Shown: positions 1 to 9,396, counted from the first letter of the stretch. The stretch: DNA of 64,000 nt from Parerythrobacter aestuarii (GCF_030140925.1 NZ_JARBWD010000001.1:1116001-1180000); one strand, 5' to 3'. Made by a program: numbers and translations. The notes: generated from the sequence alone by a model not told the origin.

Positions 1-1304
1 ACGAACTCTACGTTGCGGACCTGTTCGGCGGTTCGCAGCCGGAATATCGCGTCAACGTGCGCGTCATCAACCAGCTGGCCTGGCACAACCTGTTTGCGCG
101 CACCTTGCTGGTCCGTCCGACCGAGGAAGAACTCGCCAGTTTCGCCCCTGAATACACCATCATCAACCTGCCCAGCTTCAAGGCCGATCCTGAACGTCAC
201 GGCTGCCGTAGCGACACAGTGATCGCGGTCAGCTTTACGGAGAAGCTCATCCTGATCGGTAACACCGAATATTCGGGCGAGATGAAGAAGGGCGTGTTCG
301 GCCTGCTCAATTACCTGCTTCCGGCGCAGGGCGTCATGCCGATGCACTGCTCGGCAAACATTGGTGCCGACGGCAAGAGCGCGATCTTCTTCGGCCTGTC
401 GGGCACCGGCAAGACCACGCTTTCGGCAGATGCCAGCCGCACGCTGATCGGCGATGACGAGCATGGCTGGTCGGATGACGCCGTGTTCAACTTCGAGGGC
501 GGTTGCTACGCCAAGATGATCAACCTCTCGGCCGAAGGCGAGCCGGAGATTTATGCCACCACCAAGATGTTCGGCACGATCATCGAAAACGTGACGATGG
601 ATCCGGCCACCCGCGAACTCGACTTCACCGATGGCAGCAAGACCGAGAACACCCGCGGGGCCTATCCGATCGAATTCATTCCCAACACTTCGGAAAAGAA
701 CCTCGGTCCGGCACCCTCGAACGTCATCATGCTGACTGCCGATGCTTTCGGCGTGCTGCCTCCGATTGCCCGCCTTACACCCGACCAGGCGATGTATTAC
801 TTCCTCAGCGGCTATACGGCGAAGGTAGCGGGTACCGAGATTGGTGTGACCGAGCCGGAAGCGACCTTCAGCACCTGCTTCGGTGCCGCTTTCATGCCGC
901 GCCACCCCAGCGTCTATGGCAATTTGCTCAAGGAACGCATTGCCAAGGGTTCCGTGCAGTGCTGGCTGTTCAACACCGGATGGACCGGCGGCAAGTACGG
1001 CGTTGGCCAGCGCATGCCGATCAAGGCCACGCGCGGCCTGCTGAACGCGGTTCTCGACGGCAAGATCGATGCCGTGGAATTCCGCAAGGATCCGAACTTC
1101 GGCTTTGACGTTCCGGTCAGCGTCCCGGCGCTGGCAGAAGCCGGCATCGACCAGACCATCCTCGACCCGCGCAGCACCTGGGCGGACAAGGAGGAATACG
1201 ACGCCACCGCGCACAAGCTGGTGCAGCTGTTCGTCGACAATTTCGAACCCTTTGCAGCGCATGTCGATGAAGGCGTGCGCCAGGCTGCACCACAGGCTGC
1301 CTGA
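1..1304 (+). CDS. pckA: Phosphoenolpyruvate carboxykinase (ATP), 5'-truncated
   Basis: Converts oxaloacetate and ATP to phosphoenolpyruvate, CO2 and ADP, the first committed step of gluconeogenesis in the cytoplasm. The reading frame is open from base 3, so the N-terminus (about 100 residues, judged from the usual 530-540) lies outside the window and 434 codons are visible. The P-loop [13 protein letters not shown], the metal-binding stretch IGDDEHGW and the RGAYPIEFI segment are all present, typical of the ATP-dependent rather than the GTP-dependent enzyme. A GTG at 57 is internal, not the start. A hairpin followed by a T-run lies just downstream. Confidence 0.97.
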   Translation, partial: ELYVADLFGGSQPEYRVNVRVINQLAWHNLFARTLLVRPTEEELASFAPEYTIINLPSFKADPERHGCRSDTVIAVSFTEKLILIGNTEYSGEMKKGVFGLLNYLLPAQGVMPMHCSANIGADGKSAIFFGLSGTGKTTLSADASRTLIGDDEHGWSDDAVFNFEGGCYAKMINLSAEGEPEIYATTKMFGTIIENVTMDPATRELDFTDGSKTENTRGAYPIEFIPNTSEKNLGPAPSNVIMLTADAFGVLPPIARLTPDQAMYYFLSGYTAKVAGTEIGVTEPEATFSTCFGAAFMPRHPSVYGNLLKERIAKGSVQCWLFNTGWTGGKYGVGQRMPIKATRGLLNAVLDGKIDAVEFRKDPNFGFDVPVSVPALAEAGIDQTILDPRSTWADKEEYDATAHKLVQLFVDNFEPFAAHVDEGVRQAAPQAA

Positions 1305-1335
1305 CGCCAGCAGAGGACAACCAGTTGGAGAGGAG

Positions 1336-1376
1336 GGCCCTGCACCGCGGCAATACGCGGGCGGGGCCTTTTCTTT
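1336..1376 (+). terminator. Rho-independent terminator of pckA
   Basis: GGCCCTGC (1336-1343) pairs with GCGGGGCC (1361-1368), with one G-T wobble, and is followed at once by TTTTCTTT. It lies about 30 bp after the pckA stop codon. Confidence 0.75.
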
Positions 1377-1479
1377 GCACGGAGTTCACCAGGCTTGCCT
1401 TTTCAGGTCGTTACTTGGCGATTCTGTGTTGAAGGCTTAGGCTTCAAGGCAACGACTCACCCCCAACCGGAGAATGACG

Positions 1480-1836
1480 ATGAGCTTGCTTGATGGAATC
1501 CTGAAGAATATCGGCGGTGCGCCCGACGATGTGAAGCACCTGGCGGAGAAGGTCGGCATCGATCCTGCCATGGCCGAGAAAGCCATCGCGACGCTCGGCC
1601 AGACTCACCAGATGGAAGGCGACACTGTGGAACTGGCTGCTGCCAAGACCGGACTCGACGCTGGCGTGCTGGGCCAGATCGTCGAACAGATTGGCGGCGA
1701 GGGTTCGCTCACCGAGTTCGCCAATGCAATCAAGAGCGACCCAAGCAAGCTGATGGGCATCCTTGACCGTGATGGCGACGGCAATCCGCTCGATGATATC
1801 GCCGACATGGCCAAGGGGCTCTTCGGGAAGAAATGA
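1480..1836 (+). CDS. Small conserved hypothetical protein, DUF937-like segment
   Basis: A 118-residue cytoplasmic-looking protein without signal peptide or membrane segment. The region KVGIDPAMAEKAIATLG resembles the helical repeat of DUF937/YidB-like proteins and is echoed in the protein encoded from 4066. Near the C-terminus DRDGDGNPLDDI resembles an EF-hand loop, followed by a basic tail. The purine-rich ribosome site CCGGAGA (1467-1473) sits too close to the ATG at 1474 and is well spaced for the ATG at 1480, so 1480 is preferred. Function unknown. Confidence 0.7.
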   Translation: MSLLDGILKNIGGAPDDVKHLAEKVGIDPAMAEKAIATLGQTHQMEGDTVELAAAKTGLDAGVLGQIVEQIGGEGSLTEFANAIKSDPSKLMGILDRDGDGNPLDDIADMAKGLFGKK

Positions 1837-1864
1837 GGCGGGTGCGCCAGGCGGTTATGCGAGG

Positions 1865-3433
1865 CTAGCTTTCTTTGTCCACGTCGTCTGGGCCAGGCAC
1901 TTCCACGCGCGGAATGGCGATGACCCGCGACAGGTCGAAGGGTTCGCCTTCGGGTGCCTTGGCGAGGGCGTCTACCAGTCCCTGCACATACTCCGCGCGG
2001 CTGCCACCGTGCGGGTCTACTGCCAATGGTTGCAGGCTGAACCGGGCCAGCGCGATCTGACCCTCGCTGGCCTGCATGAAGCCGACGTTGAGCCACAGGT
2101 TCTGGTCGAACGGCGCGAGCTGGGCGGCCCGCTCGAGCGCATGTTTGGCCTGTTCTGGAGGTTCGGCTCCCCGTTCTAAGAAACTGAGGTAGTAGTAATA
2201 GAGCGGGAGAGGATGATCCTTCTCCAGCTTGTTGAGCTTGGAGAAGGGCTCCATCGCCGCCGCATAAGCTGCGTCTCGGTCATCGGCATCCTCGGCCTTG
2301 CGAAACAGTGCGTAGCCCTTTTGCACATAGGCGTTCTTGACGGTCGGATCGAGCGCGATGGCCTTGTCGGCGGCAGCGATCGCGGCATCGTCATTGCCGA
2401 CATCGTATTCAGCCTCGGCCAGTACCTCGAGGACAAAGGGCTCGTCGGGATATTTCGCTGCGACCTCGCGAATCTCGACTACCAACTCGGTGGCTTCTTC
2501 CTCGGTGACGCCGCGCTTCGAGATCATCCGCAGCGGCAGCACCTCTCCTGCCCCTTCGCTGAGAGTCCGGACGGTGATCGGGCCGGTCGAGATCTGCTCG
2601 GGCTTAAGGCCAAAGTAGAACATGCGCCGTTGCTTGACGTAGTCGCTTACTTCCTTGTCGAGCGCGTCTATGTCACCGAACACCTCGCGCGCTGCTTCGG
2701 GCGATGACTTGCCGGTCATCATGGTACGCCAGTAGTTGCCGATCTGCCCGCTGCGTTCCCGGCTGAATGTCAGATAGTGATAAAGCGCCCACGACTTGCC
2801 GTAGAACTCGTCATACTTGTTGCTCCGCCGCTCGGCATAGAGCTCGGGATCGAGCAGTTCGTGGACGGATACATCCTCGGCATAGGCCAGCTCGGCTGCG
2901 CGATGATTGGCGGGGCGACCGATGTCGACCGACCCATCCTTCGGAAAGCGTGAGGCCGCATAGAACTCGGCTGCGCCTTCCGAGAGCCATCGCGGCATGC
3001 CGAAGCGCATGCTCGAAATCAGGAAATGGTGGGCGTATTCATGCAACAGTGTCCGCATGGACGGCGAGGGCTCAATGCCCTTGCCCCTGATATCCTGGAC
3101 AAAGGCCATCGAACCGCTGGCCCGAGCGATATAGAAGCCCTGCAGATAGCGGCTTCTGGTGCGGGCCAGCCGGCGGATGTCGCGCTGGTCCCCTGCAACA
3201 TAGATCGTCACGCGGTTGGAGGGGCTGGGCTTTTCGATCTTGTTGCCGGTGACAAACTCCATAGCGGAGTGATAGCTTTCCAGCATCAGTGCGAACTTGC
3301 GCAGGTCCTTCTCGCTGTCCTCGGCATAGATGACGAAATTGTCGCTTTCCGCCACGCGCCAATCGGCGAGGGCGGGAGCGGACCAATTGAACAGCAAGAG
3401 AAACGGGGCGACAGCAATGATCAAGCGACTCAT
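1865..3433 (-). CDS. Secreted TPR protein with peptidase-MA-like HExxH motif
   Basis: A 522-residue exported protein. The N-terminus is a clear signal peptide (MSRLIIAVAPFLLLFNWSAP followed by ALA). Around residues 140-170 LLHEYAHHFL and WLSEGAAEFYA give the HExxH plus downstream glutamate layout of gluzincin-type metallopeptidases (DUF1570/peptidase-MA-like). The C-terminal half carries TPR-like helices (DDAAIAAADKAIALDPTVKNA and neighbours). Start chosen at ATG 3433, preceded by GGCAGGAT; an in-frame start at 3451 would put charged residues before the signal peptide. Probably periplasmic; the substrate is unknown and proteolysis is not established. Confidence 0.75.
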   Translation of the reverse strand: MSRLIIAVAPFLLLFNWSAPALADWRVAESDNFVIYAEDSEKDLRKFALMLESYHSAMEFVTGNKIEKPSPSNRVTIYVAGDQRDIRRLARTRSRYLQGFYIARASGSMAFVQDIRGKGIEPSPSMRTLLHEYAHHFLISSMRFGMPRWLSEGAAEFYAASRFPKDGSVDIGRPANHRAAELAYAEDVSVHELLDPELYAERRSNKYDEFYGKSWALYHYLTFSRERSGQIGNYWRTMMTGKSSPEAAREVFGDIDALDKEVSDYVKQRRMFYFGLKPEQISTGPITVRTLSEGAGEVLPLRMISKRGVTEEEATELVVEIREVAAKYPDEPFVLEVLAEAEYDVGNDDAAIAAADKAIALDPTVKNAYVQKGYALFRKAEDADDRDAAYAAAMEPFSKLNKLEKDHPLPLYYYYLSFLERGAEPPEQAKHALERAAQLAPFDQNLWLNVGFMQASEGQIALARFSLQPLAVDPHGGSRAEYVQGLVDALAKAPEGEPFDLSRVIAIPRVEVPGPDDVDKES

Positions 3434-3510
3434 GCGCCTATCCTGCCCCAAGATACGAAGAATTCAATCGATTAGTGAAGTAGAGGAGCCCGAATAGCGC
3501 CAGATAGACG

Positions 3511-3534
3511 AAGGGCGACCAACCGGCCGCCCTT
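3511..3534 (-). terminator. Possible hairpin terminator downstream of the DUF3597 gene
   Basis: AAGGGCG (3511-3517) pairs with CGCCCTT (3528-3534). It lies just past the 3' end of the minus-strand DUF3597 gene. The minus-strand tract after it is only weakly T-rich, so termination is tentative. Confidence 0.35.
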
Positions 3535-3565
3535 CTATTCATCGTGTGCAATACGTCCGGTTCGC

Positions 3566-3937
3566 TCAATCGAGCATTGCAGCCGGAACCTTCCCGCCAT
3601 TCTTGGCCAGTTCCTGCATGGTCGCCTTGAGCAGCCAGATGTTGTCTTCGGCGCTGCCCTGGTAGTTGCTACGACCCAGCTCTTCGGCCAGTTCCTTGCG
3701 ATTGGCATAGCTCGAATCGAGCCCGATCAGTTTGAACAGGTCGACGATCGAAGTCCGCCAGTTGAGCGTGTCCGAACCTTCCATGGCATCAAGCCGGGCC
3801 TCGACATCGATTTCGCTGATGGCAGCAGGGGCTGCTGGCTTCTCGGGCACAGCGGTGACCGGCTTAGGCGCGGCTGCTTTCTTTTCATCTTCGTCCTTGC
3901 CGAAAATTGCGTTCTTGATGCTCGAGAAGATACCCAT
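3566..3937 (-). CDS. DUF3597 domain-containing protein
   Basis: A 123-residue protein. It has a short N-terminal amphipathic segment (MGIFSSIKNAIFGKDEDEKK), an Ala/Pro-rich linker to about residue 40, and a C-terminal helical domain (EIDVEARLDAMEG ... LDWRTS-like ... SAEDNIWLLKATMQELAKNGG) characteristic of the DUF3597 family, which resembles LysM-associated proteins in other bacteria. A strong ribosome site, GACAGGAGC, lies 6-7 bases before the ATG. The biochemical role of the family is not known. It is divergent from the DUF937 gene at 4066. Confidence 0.8.
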   Translation of the reverse strand: MGIFSSIKNAIFGKDEDEKKAAAPKPVTAVPEKPAAPAAISEIDVEARLDAMEGSDTLNWRTSIVDLFKLIGLDSSYANRKELAEELGRSNYQGSAEDNIWLLKATMQELAKNGGKVPAAMLD

Positions 3938-4065
3938 AGAATTGCTCCTGTCCTCAGGCGGTCGAAAGCCGCCGTGTTGCGATAGTTTACTTGTCTATCA
4001 GGCTTGGCGTGCCGCAGATGTAACATTGCTTCAAATCGAGAATCTTTTTGCAGAAGGGTGAGACT

Positions 4066-4560
4066 ATGAACCTGGGTCAGATATTGAATGAAACCGGTGC
4101 GATCGGCAGCATTGCGCAGGAACTTGGTGTGGATGAGGCTACTGCCAAGACTGCCGCCGGTGCGCTGCTCCCGGCGATTGTCGCAGGGATGGGCCGGAGT
4201 GCGACCGGTGGCGGTGGCAGCGACCCGCTCGGCGGCCTGGGCGGGCTGGCCGGGGCGATTCTTGGCGGCGGTGGCGGCGGCTTGCTCGAAAGCGTGCTCG
4301 CGCCCAAGCCGACCCCGACCGCGCAGGGCAATGACATCCTCGGCACGATTTTCGGCAGCAAGGACGTAAGCCGTTCGGTCGCCGGAACCGTCGCAGGTGT
4401 GACCGGGCTCGACGAGAACCTGCTCAAGAAGATGCTGCCGCTGCTGGCGATGGCGGTTGCGGGCTACATGGCCAAGGACGCTGGGAGCAGCAGCAATCAG
4501 GGCGGCAGCCCGCTCGGCGGCATCCTCGGCGCGATCGTCGGCGGTTTGGCCAGCCGCTAG
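4066..4560 (+). CDS. DUF937 (YidB-like) protein with glycine-rich linkers
   Basis: A 164-residue protein. The N-terminal unit (residues 1-45, SIAQELGVDEATAKTAAGAL then LPAIVAGMGR) and a second unit (about 100-145, VAGVTGLDENLLKKMLPLLA) match the duplicated helical pattern of DUF937. Between and after them are Gly-rich stretches (GGLGGLAGAILGGGGGG and GSPLGGILGAIVGG). ATG 4066 is preceded by AGAAGGG at good spacing; an upstream TTG at 4048 is rejected. Family function is unknown. The gene at 1480 may be a distant relative. Confidence 0.8.
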   Translation: MNLGQILNETGAIGSIAQELGVDEATAKTAAGALLPAIVAGMGRSATGGGGSDPLGGLGGLAGAILGGGGGGLLESVLAPKPTPTAQGNDILGTIFGSKDVSRSVAGTVAGVTGLDENLLKKMLPLLAMAVAGYMAKDAGSSSNQGGSPLGGILGAIVGGLASR

Positions 4561-4569
4561 GCTCAGCAG

Positions 4570-6441
4570 CTAGGCGCGCGCCGCCGCGATATAGCGCTCT
4601 ACATTCTTGGCGAGCACGTCCATCGGGGCGTTGCCGCCAAGGATGACGGCATCGTCGAAGGCCTTGAGGTCATAGCGGCTGCCCAGCGCGCGCTGGGCAT
4701 CGGCGCGCAGGCCGGTTATGCGGCTGTGGCCGAGCTTGTAGCCGGTCGCCTGGCCGGGCCAGCTGCAATAACGGTCGACTTCGCTGGCGACTTCGTCGGG
4801 CTTGGAGCCATTGCGCTGGACGAAGAAATCGACCGCCTTCTGACGGCTCCAGCCCTTGGTATGGAGGCCCGTGTCGACCACCATGCGGCAGGCGCGGAAA
4901 GCGAGGCTCTGGAGGTAGCCCAGCCGGCCGACCTTGAATTCGTCATAGGCACCCAACTCATCGGCCAGCTGTTCGGCATAGAGCGCCCAGCCTTCGGAGA
5001 ACGGATTGAAGGCCAGGATCGAGCGGATCAGCGGCAGGCGGTTGGAATATTCGCCTTCCCACACATGGCCCGGAATGGTCTCGTGATAGGCGAGGTCGGC
5101 TAGGTCGTATTTGCGGTGCAGGTCGGTGGTTCGCAGGTTGATCCACATCCGCCCCGGGATGGTGCCGTCCTTGCTGCCCGCGCCGCCATAGGCACCAGGA
5201 GCGCCCGGTTCCTCGGCCGGGGGCAGGCGGCGGATTTCCATGTTGGGATCGACCAGCGTGTTGAAGGCGCGCGGCATCTGCGCCTTGATCCATGCCACCC
5301 GTTCTTCGAGGAAGGCCATGATTTCCGCACGGCCCGGATCACCTTCGGCAAACATGTAGCGCGGGTCCTTGCTGAGGCCCTGCATGCGTTCGCCGACACT
5401 GCCCTTGGTATAGCCGATGTCCTGCAGGATCGGTTCCATCCGCGCATGCAGCGCTTCCAGTTCCTCAAGGCCCATACGGTGGACTTCATCGGGCGTCATG
5501 GCGGTAGTGGTGCTTGACCGCAGCGCCCAGGCGTAGAACTCCTCGCCATGCGGGCGGGCGTACATGCCGGGATCGGAGGTGGCGACTTCCTGTTCTGCGA
5601 ACAATTCGGCCAGCTGCGCCTCAAGCGCCGGAGCGATCTGTTCCTTGATGACCTGCTCCGCGCGGCGGACCCGCACCCCGGCGTGCTCGTTCTTGGAATT
5701 CTTGAGCGGTGCAAGCAGCGCGCCGCCTTCCATCGCATCAAGCAGTGTGGTCTTCATCTGCGCGACGGCCTTGACCAGCAGGAAGTCGGGCGGGACCACG
5801 CCCATTGCCCGGGCCGATTGCATCCGTTCCAGCTCGCCGGCCAGCACGCCGGGCACTGCTTCCAGCCGAGCGACATAGGCGTCGAAATCCTCGGCTGTGG
5901 TGAGCGGATGAGTCGAATCCATGAATCGCGGCAGGTCGAGATAGCTGCCGACATTCTGGATCACGACATAGGGCGCAGTGCGCCAGCTGCCGACCGGGAC
6001 ATCGCCATAGGGCAGGGCAAAACCTTGCAGCGCGATATCGTAGCAGCTCTCGACCACTTCGAGATTGGTGCGGGTTTCTGCGTCGAGTTGGTCGCGTGGA
6101 AGCACGCTGAGCAAGGTCTGGCTGTATTTAAGCGTTTCCGCATAGGCCGCCTGGCCCTCAGGTGACTGATCTTCCAGCTTGCCGCGCAGGTCAGCGTATT
6201 CGCCGGTATCGACACCCAGGCTGGTGGCCCGCTCGGGCTCGTGTCGCAGAAGGCGATAGGCAACTTCGTCCAACAGCTTTCTTGCTTGCAAGCGCTCGAC
6301 AGAAGCTCCGGTAGCCGGCGCGGCGGATGGCGGTGCTGCATCCGCGCCGGCCGTTGTACAGCCAGCGAGGGTAAGCGCAGTTGTCGCGCTCAGTCCGGCG
6401 AGGGCCTGGCGGCGGGTGATGTCGAAGCTGTGCATGGTCAT
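4570..6441 (-). CDS. DUF885 family protein, lipoprotein-type signal
   Basis: A 623-residue exported protein. The N-terminus reads ITRRQALAGLSATTAL then TLAGC, a twin-arginine-like start followed by a lipobox, so it is probably a lipoprotein. The DUF885 domain fills residues about 50-615 and includes HETIPGHVWEGEY (around 450), a conserved HExxxGH segment thought to bind metal in this peptidase-like family. The length is normal for the family. It is convergent with the DUF937 gene, 9 bp apart. A hydrolase or carboxypeptidase-like role is inferred from family only. Confidence 0.85.
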   Translation of the reverse strand: MTMHSFDITRRQALAGLSATTALTLAGCTTAGADAAPPSAAPATGASVERLQARKLLDEVAYRLLRHEPERATSLGVDTGEYADLRGKLEDQSPEGQAAYAETLKYSQTLLSVLPRDQLDAETRTNLEVVESCYDIALQGFALPYGDVPVGSWRTAPYVVIQNVGSYLDLPRFMDSTHPLTTAEDFDAYVARLEAVPGVLAGELERMQSARAMGVVPPDFLLVKAVAQMKTTLLDAMEGGALLAPLKNSKNEHAGVRVRRAEQVIKEQIAPALEAQLAELFAEQEVATSDPGMYARPHGEEFYAWALRSSTTTAMTPDEVHRMGLEELEALHARMEPILQDIGYTKGSVGERMQGLSKDPRYMFAEGDPGRAEIMAFLEERVAWIKAQMPRAFNTLVDPNMEIRRLPPAEEPGAPGAYGGAGSKDGTIPGRMWINLRTTDLHRKYDLADLAYHETIPGHVWEGEYSNRLPLIRSILAFNPFSEGWALYAEQLADELGAYDEFKVGRLGYLQSLAFRACRMVVDTGLHTKGWSRQKAVDFFVQRNGSKPDEVASEVDRYCSWPGQATGYKLGHSRITGLRADAQRALGSRYDLKAFDDAVILGGNAPMDVLAKNVERYIAAARA

Positions 6442-6505
6442 GGCCGTGAGGTGTGGCGCGGGGGAGTGGGCAAGTCAAACCCGCTTTGCTAATGGCAGGA
6501 GCACC

Positions 6506-6721
6506 ATGATGGATGTCGTACTTTCGGTAATGATGCTGGCGGCCTTCGCGCTGCTGCTCGGCGCTTTCGTCCTGTGGCGACGCGGTGTGCGCAAACAGGC
6601 CGGGCTGATGGCGCTGCTGGCGGTGATTGCGATCGTCAATGTGATGATATGGACGGTCCCCGACGCCGGAGGCCAGGCGCCGGTGGACCGTCTGGAACAG
6701 GAAAGCGAGTCAACCGACTAG
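6506..6721 (+). CDS. Small two-helix membrane protein
   Basis: 71 residues with two predicted membrane helices (about 2-22 and 31-50) separated by a basic loop (WRRGVRKQ), and an acidic C-terminal tail (EQESESTD). The ribosome site GGCAGGAGC is well placed for ATG 6506. No family recognised. It is convergent with the TonB-like gene, 13 bp apart. Confidence 0.6.
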   Translation: MMDVVLSVMMLAAFALLLGAFVLWRRGVRKQAGLMALLAVIAIVNVMIWTVPDAGGQAPVDRLEQESESTD

Positions 6722-6734
6722 CGATCCTGCTCCC

Positions 6735-7415
6735 TCAATCGGGGATCTGCCAGAGAACGGCGCTGGAGAAAGTACCGCTCACGGTTTCACCCTGATCGTT
6801 CCGTGCCGGATCGAACTTGGCGCGCCTTGTGACGAGGCTGCAGGTTGCCTTGTCGAGCGCCGCGTATCCGGTGGAATTGGTGATGGTGCAATTGGTGACC
6901 TTGCCATTGGTGCCGATGGTCAGGCGAAAACCCGCCGTGCCTTCCCATTCACGCGTGATCCAGCTGGTGCGATAATCGTTGTCGGTCACCCAGTCGCCGT
7001 TGCGGGCCTTGGGCGCGACGGGTTCGAACAGCTTGGGCGGATCGAGATCGATACCCTTGCCGATGCCGCCGCCGGTGCCGAAATCGACCATTGATCCGGT
7101 GTCGGGCGGGGTCCATGGCTGCTGTTCCGTGGTCGTGTTGATCGGATTGTTACGTGTCGGGATGTCGAACGGCGTCTTGGGCGTGAACACATCCTTGGGC
7201 GTAGTCGGGTTGGTATCCTGCGGGTCGGCCGGAGGTGGGGGCGGCTCGACGGGTTTGGTCACGAACTTCCCGATCAGCGGAGGATCCTTGATGATCTGTT
7301 CCACATTGGCGGCCAGCCCCGTGACGATCACGACACCTAATGCCGCATGGATCGCGGCGACCCCGATGATGGCCTGGGTGCGGTTGCCGCTCCCGCGTGT
7401 ATCGACATATGCCAT
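6735..7415 (-). CDS. TonB-like energy transducer
   Basis: A 226-residue protein with the TonB layout: short cytoplasmic N-terminus, one membrane anchor (about residues 13-38, AIIGVAAIHAALGVVIVTGL), a proline-rich periplasmic spacer beginning KPVEPPPPPADPQ, and a C-terminal domain (about 135-220) whose GTAGFRLTIGTNGKVTNCTI segment is typical of TonB_C proteins. ATG 7415 has GGGAG at proper spacing; GTG 7421 is less likely. No exbB or exbD is adjacent. It could serve TonB-dependent receptors such as the one at 57548, but no pairing is shown. Confidence 0.85.
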   Translation of the reverse strand: MAYVDTRGSGNRTQAIIGVAAIHAALGVVIVTGLAANVEQIIKDPPLIGKFVTKPVEPPPPPADPQDTNPTTPKDVFTPKTPFDIPTRNNPINTTTEQQPWTPPDTGSMVDFGTGGGIGKGIDLDPPKLFEPVAPKARNGDWVTDNDYRTSWITREWEGTAGFRLTIGTNGKVTNCTITNSTGYAALDKATCSLVTRRAKFDPARNDQGETVSGTFSSAVLWQIPD

Positions 7416-7554
7416 GCACACTCTCCCTTCTTACCCTCTGGCATGAAGGATACAACATAACATTACATAGACAAGCGTTTTCGCGTGGCAAAACGCTACT
7501 GATCCCGCAAGCGCGGGCGGCAAGGTCTGCGAATGCTTGGGGTGCGCTACCCGA

Positions 7555-8211
7555 TCAGGTGATCGGGCAAGCCGGGTCCAGCCGGAAATCGAGGTAGTTG
7601 TTGACCGAGGCCATCAGCTCTTCCTGCTCGTCCTGGAAGAAGTGATTGGCGCGCGGGATTTCCTCGTGGTGCACGGTAATGTGCTTCTGCGTGCGCAGCT
7701 TCTCGACCAGCTTGGTGACCGAATTGGGCTGGACCACCGTATCCTGCGCGCCGTGGATGAAGATGCCGCTGGCGGGGCAGGGGGCGAGGAAGCTGAAGTC
7801 ATACATGCTGGCGGGCGCGCCGATGCTGATCCAGCCGCGGATTTCCGGGCGACGCATCAGCAGCTGCATGCCGATCAGTGCGCCGAAGCTGACCCCGGCG
7901 ACCCAGGTCACCTGCGCTTCTTCGTGGATCGACTGCACCCAGTCGAGCGCGGCGGCGGCGTCGCTGAGTTCACCGATGCCATTGTCGAAGCTGCCCTGGC
8001 TGCGGCCGACGCCGCGGAAGTTGAAGCGCAGCGTTGCAAAGCCGCGATCGACGAAGGTCTTGTAGAGCTTCTGCGTGATCTGCTCGTTCATGGTCCCGCC
8101 GCCCTGCGGATGCGGGTGCAGGATCATGGCGACCGGCGCGCGCGGGCGCGGCGGCGGGGAGAAACGGCCTTCGAGGCGGCCTTCAGGGCCGGGGAAAATG
8201 ACGGTGGGCAT
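7555..8211 (-). CDS. Alpha/beta hydrolase
   Basis: A 218-residue cytoplasmic hydrolase of the short family that starts MPTVIFPGPEGRLEG. Visible elements are the oxyanion region HPHPQGGGTMN, the fold segment NFRGVGRSQGSFD, the nucleophile elbow GVSFG (around residue 107), the acid strand HGAQDTVV and a late histidine (RANHFF). It runs divergently from the cysteine desulfurase genes. Substrate unknown. Confidence 0.85.
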   Translation of the reverse strand: MPTVIFPGPEGRLEGRFSPPPRPRAPVAMILHPHPQGGGTMNEQITQKLYKTFVDRGFATLRFNFRGVGRSQGSFDNGIGELSDAAAALDWVQSIHEEAQVTWVAGVSFGALIGMQLLMRRPEIRGWISIGAPASMYDFSFLAPCPASGIFIHGAQDTVVQPNSVTKLVEKLRTQKHITVHHEEIPRANHFFQDEQEELMASVNNYLDFRLDPACPIT

Positions 8212-8316
8212 GTATGAATACCTGGGCTGATTGCGGCGGCGCTGGTGACGCGCTTGAAGTGCGCGCTATATAGGCATGATTGAGAAATTCGCAATCATCC
8301 TGACAATAGGCGCACC

Positions 8317-9306
8317 ATCCCCGAACGCATCTATCTCGACCACGCCGCCACCACCCCGCTGCGCCCCGAAGCGAAAGCGGCGATGGAGGAAGGCTTGCGC
8401 ATCTGGGCCAATCCCTCGAGCCCCCACGCCGAGGGCCGCCGGGTACGCGCCGCGCTGGAAGATGCGCGGGAGCGGGTGAAGCGGGCGCTCGGCTGGGATG
8501 GCGAGGTGATCTTCACCAGCGGCGCGAGCGAGGCGCTGTGGATTGCGCTCAACCGGGCCAAGGTGGAGCGGCGCATTGTCAGCGCGGTGGAGCACGACGC
8601 GGTTTTCCGGGCTGCTCCGGATGCGGAGATATTCTCGGAGGATCTGCCACTCGACAGCCAGACGATTCTCGCCATCCAGCATGTCAATTCCGAAACCGGC
8701 GTCATCAACCCGGTCAGCGCGATGGAACCGACGATCAGCCAGGCGGGGGCCATGCTGCTCTCCGATTGTTCGCAATCCGCCGGCAAGCTGGACCTGCCCG
8801 ATGCCGATATGCTGGTGATCTCGGCACACAAATTTGGCGGGCCGATCGGCATTGGAGCCTTGCTGGTGCGCGACTTCGCGCTGCTGCAGCCGATTGGCGG
8901 GCATGAGCGCGGATATCGGCAGGGTACGGAAAATGTTCCCGGAGCGATGGGGATGGCAGCCGCACTCGAAGCCGTACCCTGGTCGACGAGCAAGAATGAG
9001 CGGGCCGATTTTGCGGCGAAGTTTGGCGAAACCCTGCTCAGTTTTGGCGCTCAAGCCGACTATATCTTCGCGCTCTCGCACCCGACAATGAGTGCGCAGG
9101 CTTTGCTAATCCGCCTTGATGCCATGGGCTTTGCCGTATCGGCGGGAAGCGCATGCTCTTCCGGCACGCTCAAGAAGAGCCGCGTGCTCGACGCCTTCGG
9201 GATCGACGACGACACCGCCAGTCGCACGATCCGTGTCAGTCTCGGCTGGAACACGACGCCCGAGGAACTGGATCGCTTCGCAGATGCTTGGCGGTCCCTG
9301 TCCTAG
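8317..9306 (+). CDS. Cysteine desulfurase (class V aminotransferase), apparent ATC start
   Basis: A PLP enzyme expected to take sulfur from cysteine for Fe-S cluster assembly. From 8317 the frame gives 329 residues. The conserved N-terminus ERIYLDHAATTPLRPEA is followed by SAVEHDAV, the PLP lysine in SAHKFGGPIG and the active-site cysteine loop SAGSACSSGT. The frame is closed by TGA at 8281, and no ATG, GTG or TTG lies between it and the conserved N-terminus. The first standard start is ATG 8383, which would remove the strand carrying LDHAATTP. ATC at 8317 lies exactly where a Met-Pro-Glu-Arg start would be, with AGG 6 bases upstream. The gene precedes a second desulfurase and a ferredoxin. 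Confidence 0.85.
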   Translation: MPERIYLDHAATTPLRPEAKAAMEEGLRIWANPSSPHAEGRRVRAALEDARERVKRALGWDGEVIFTSGASEALWIALNRAKVERRIVSAVEHDAVFRAAPDAEIFSEDLPLDSQTILAIQHVNSETGVINPVSAMEPTISQAGAMLLSDCSQSAGKLDLPDADMLVISAHKFGGPIGIGALLVRDFALLQPIGGHERGYRQGTENVPGAMGMAAALEAVPWSTSKNERADFAAKFGETLLSFGAQADYIFALSHPTMSAQALLIRLDAMGFAVSAGSACSSGTLKKSRVLDAFGIDDDTASRTIRVSLGWNTTPEELDRFADAWRSLS

Positions 9307-9308
9307 CC

Positions 9309-9396
9309 CGTCATTGCGAGGAGCCGCAGGCGACGCGGTAATCCAGAGACGGCGATCGAACCTGCTCTGGATTGCTTCGCTACGCTCGCAATGACG
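9309..9396. repeat. Palindromic intergenic repeat (REP-like)
   Basis: CGTCATTGCGAG (9309-9320) is mirrored by CTCGCAATGACG (9385-9396), with further pairing inside (AATCCAGAG against CTCTGGATT). The unit lies between the two cysteine desulfurase genes and would form one long hairpin in their transcript. This type of CATTGCGAGGAGC element is common between genes in sphingomonads and other proteobacteria. Confidence 0.85.

Noticed and set aside
8276..8479. ATG at 8276 as start of the desulfurase
   Set aside because: It is in another reading frame, giving a proline-rich nonsense product; using it would need a frameshift of which there is no other sign.
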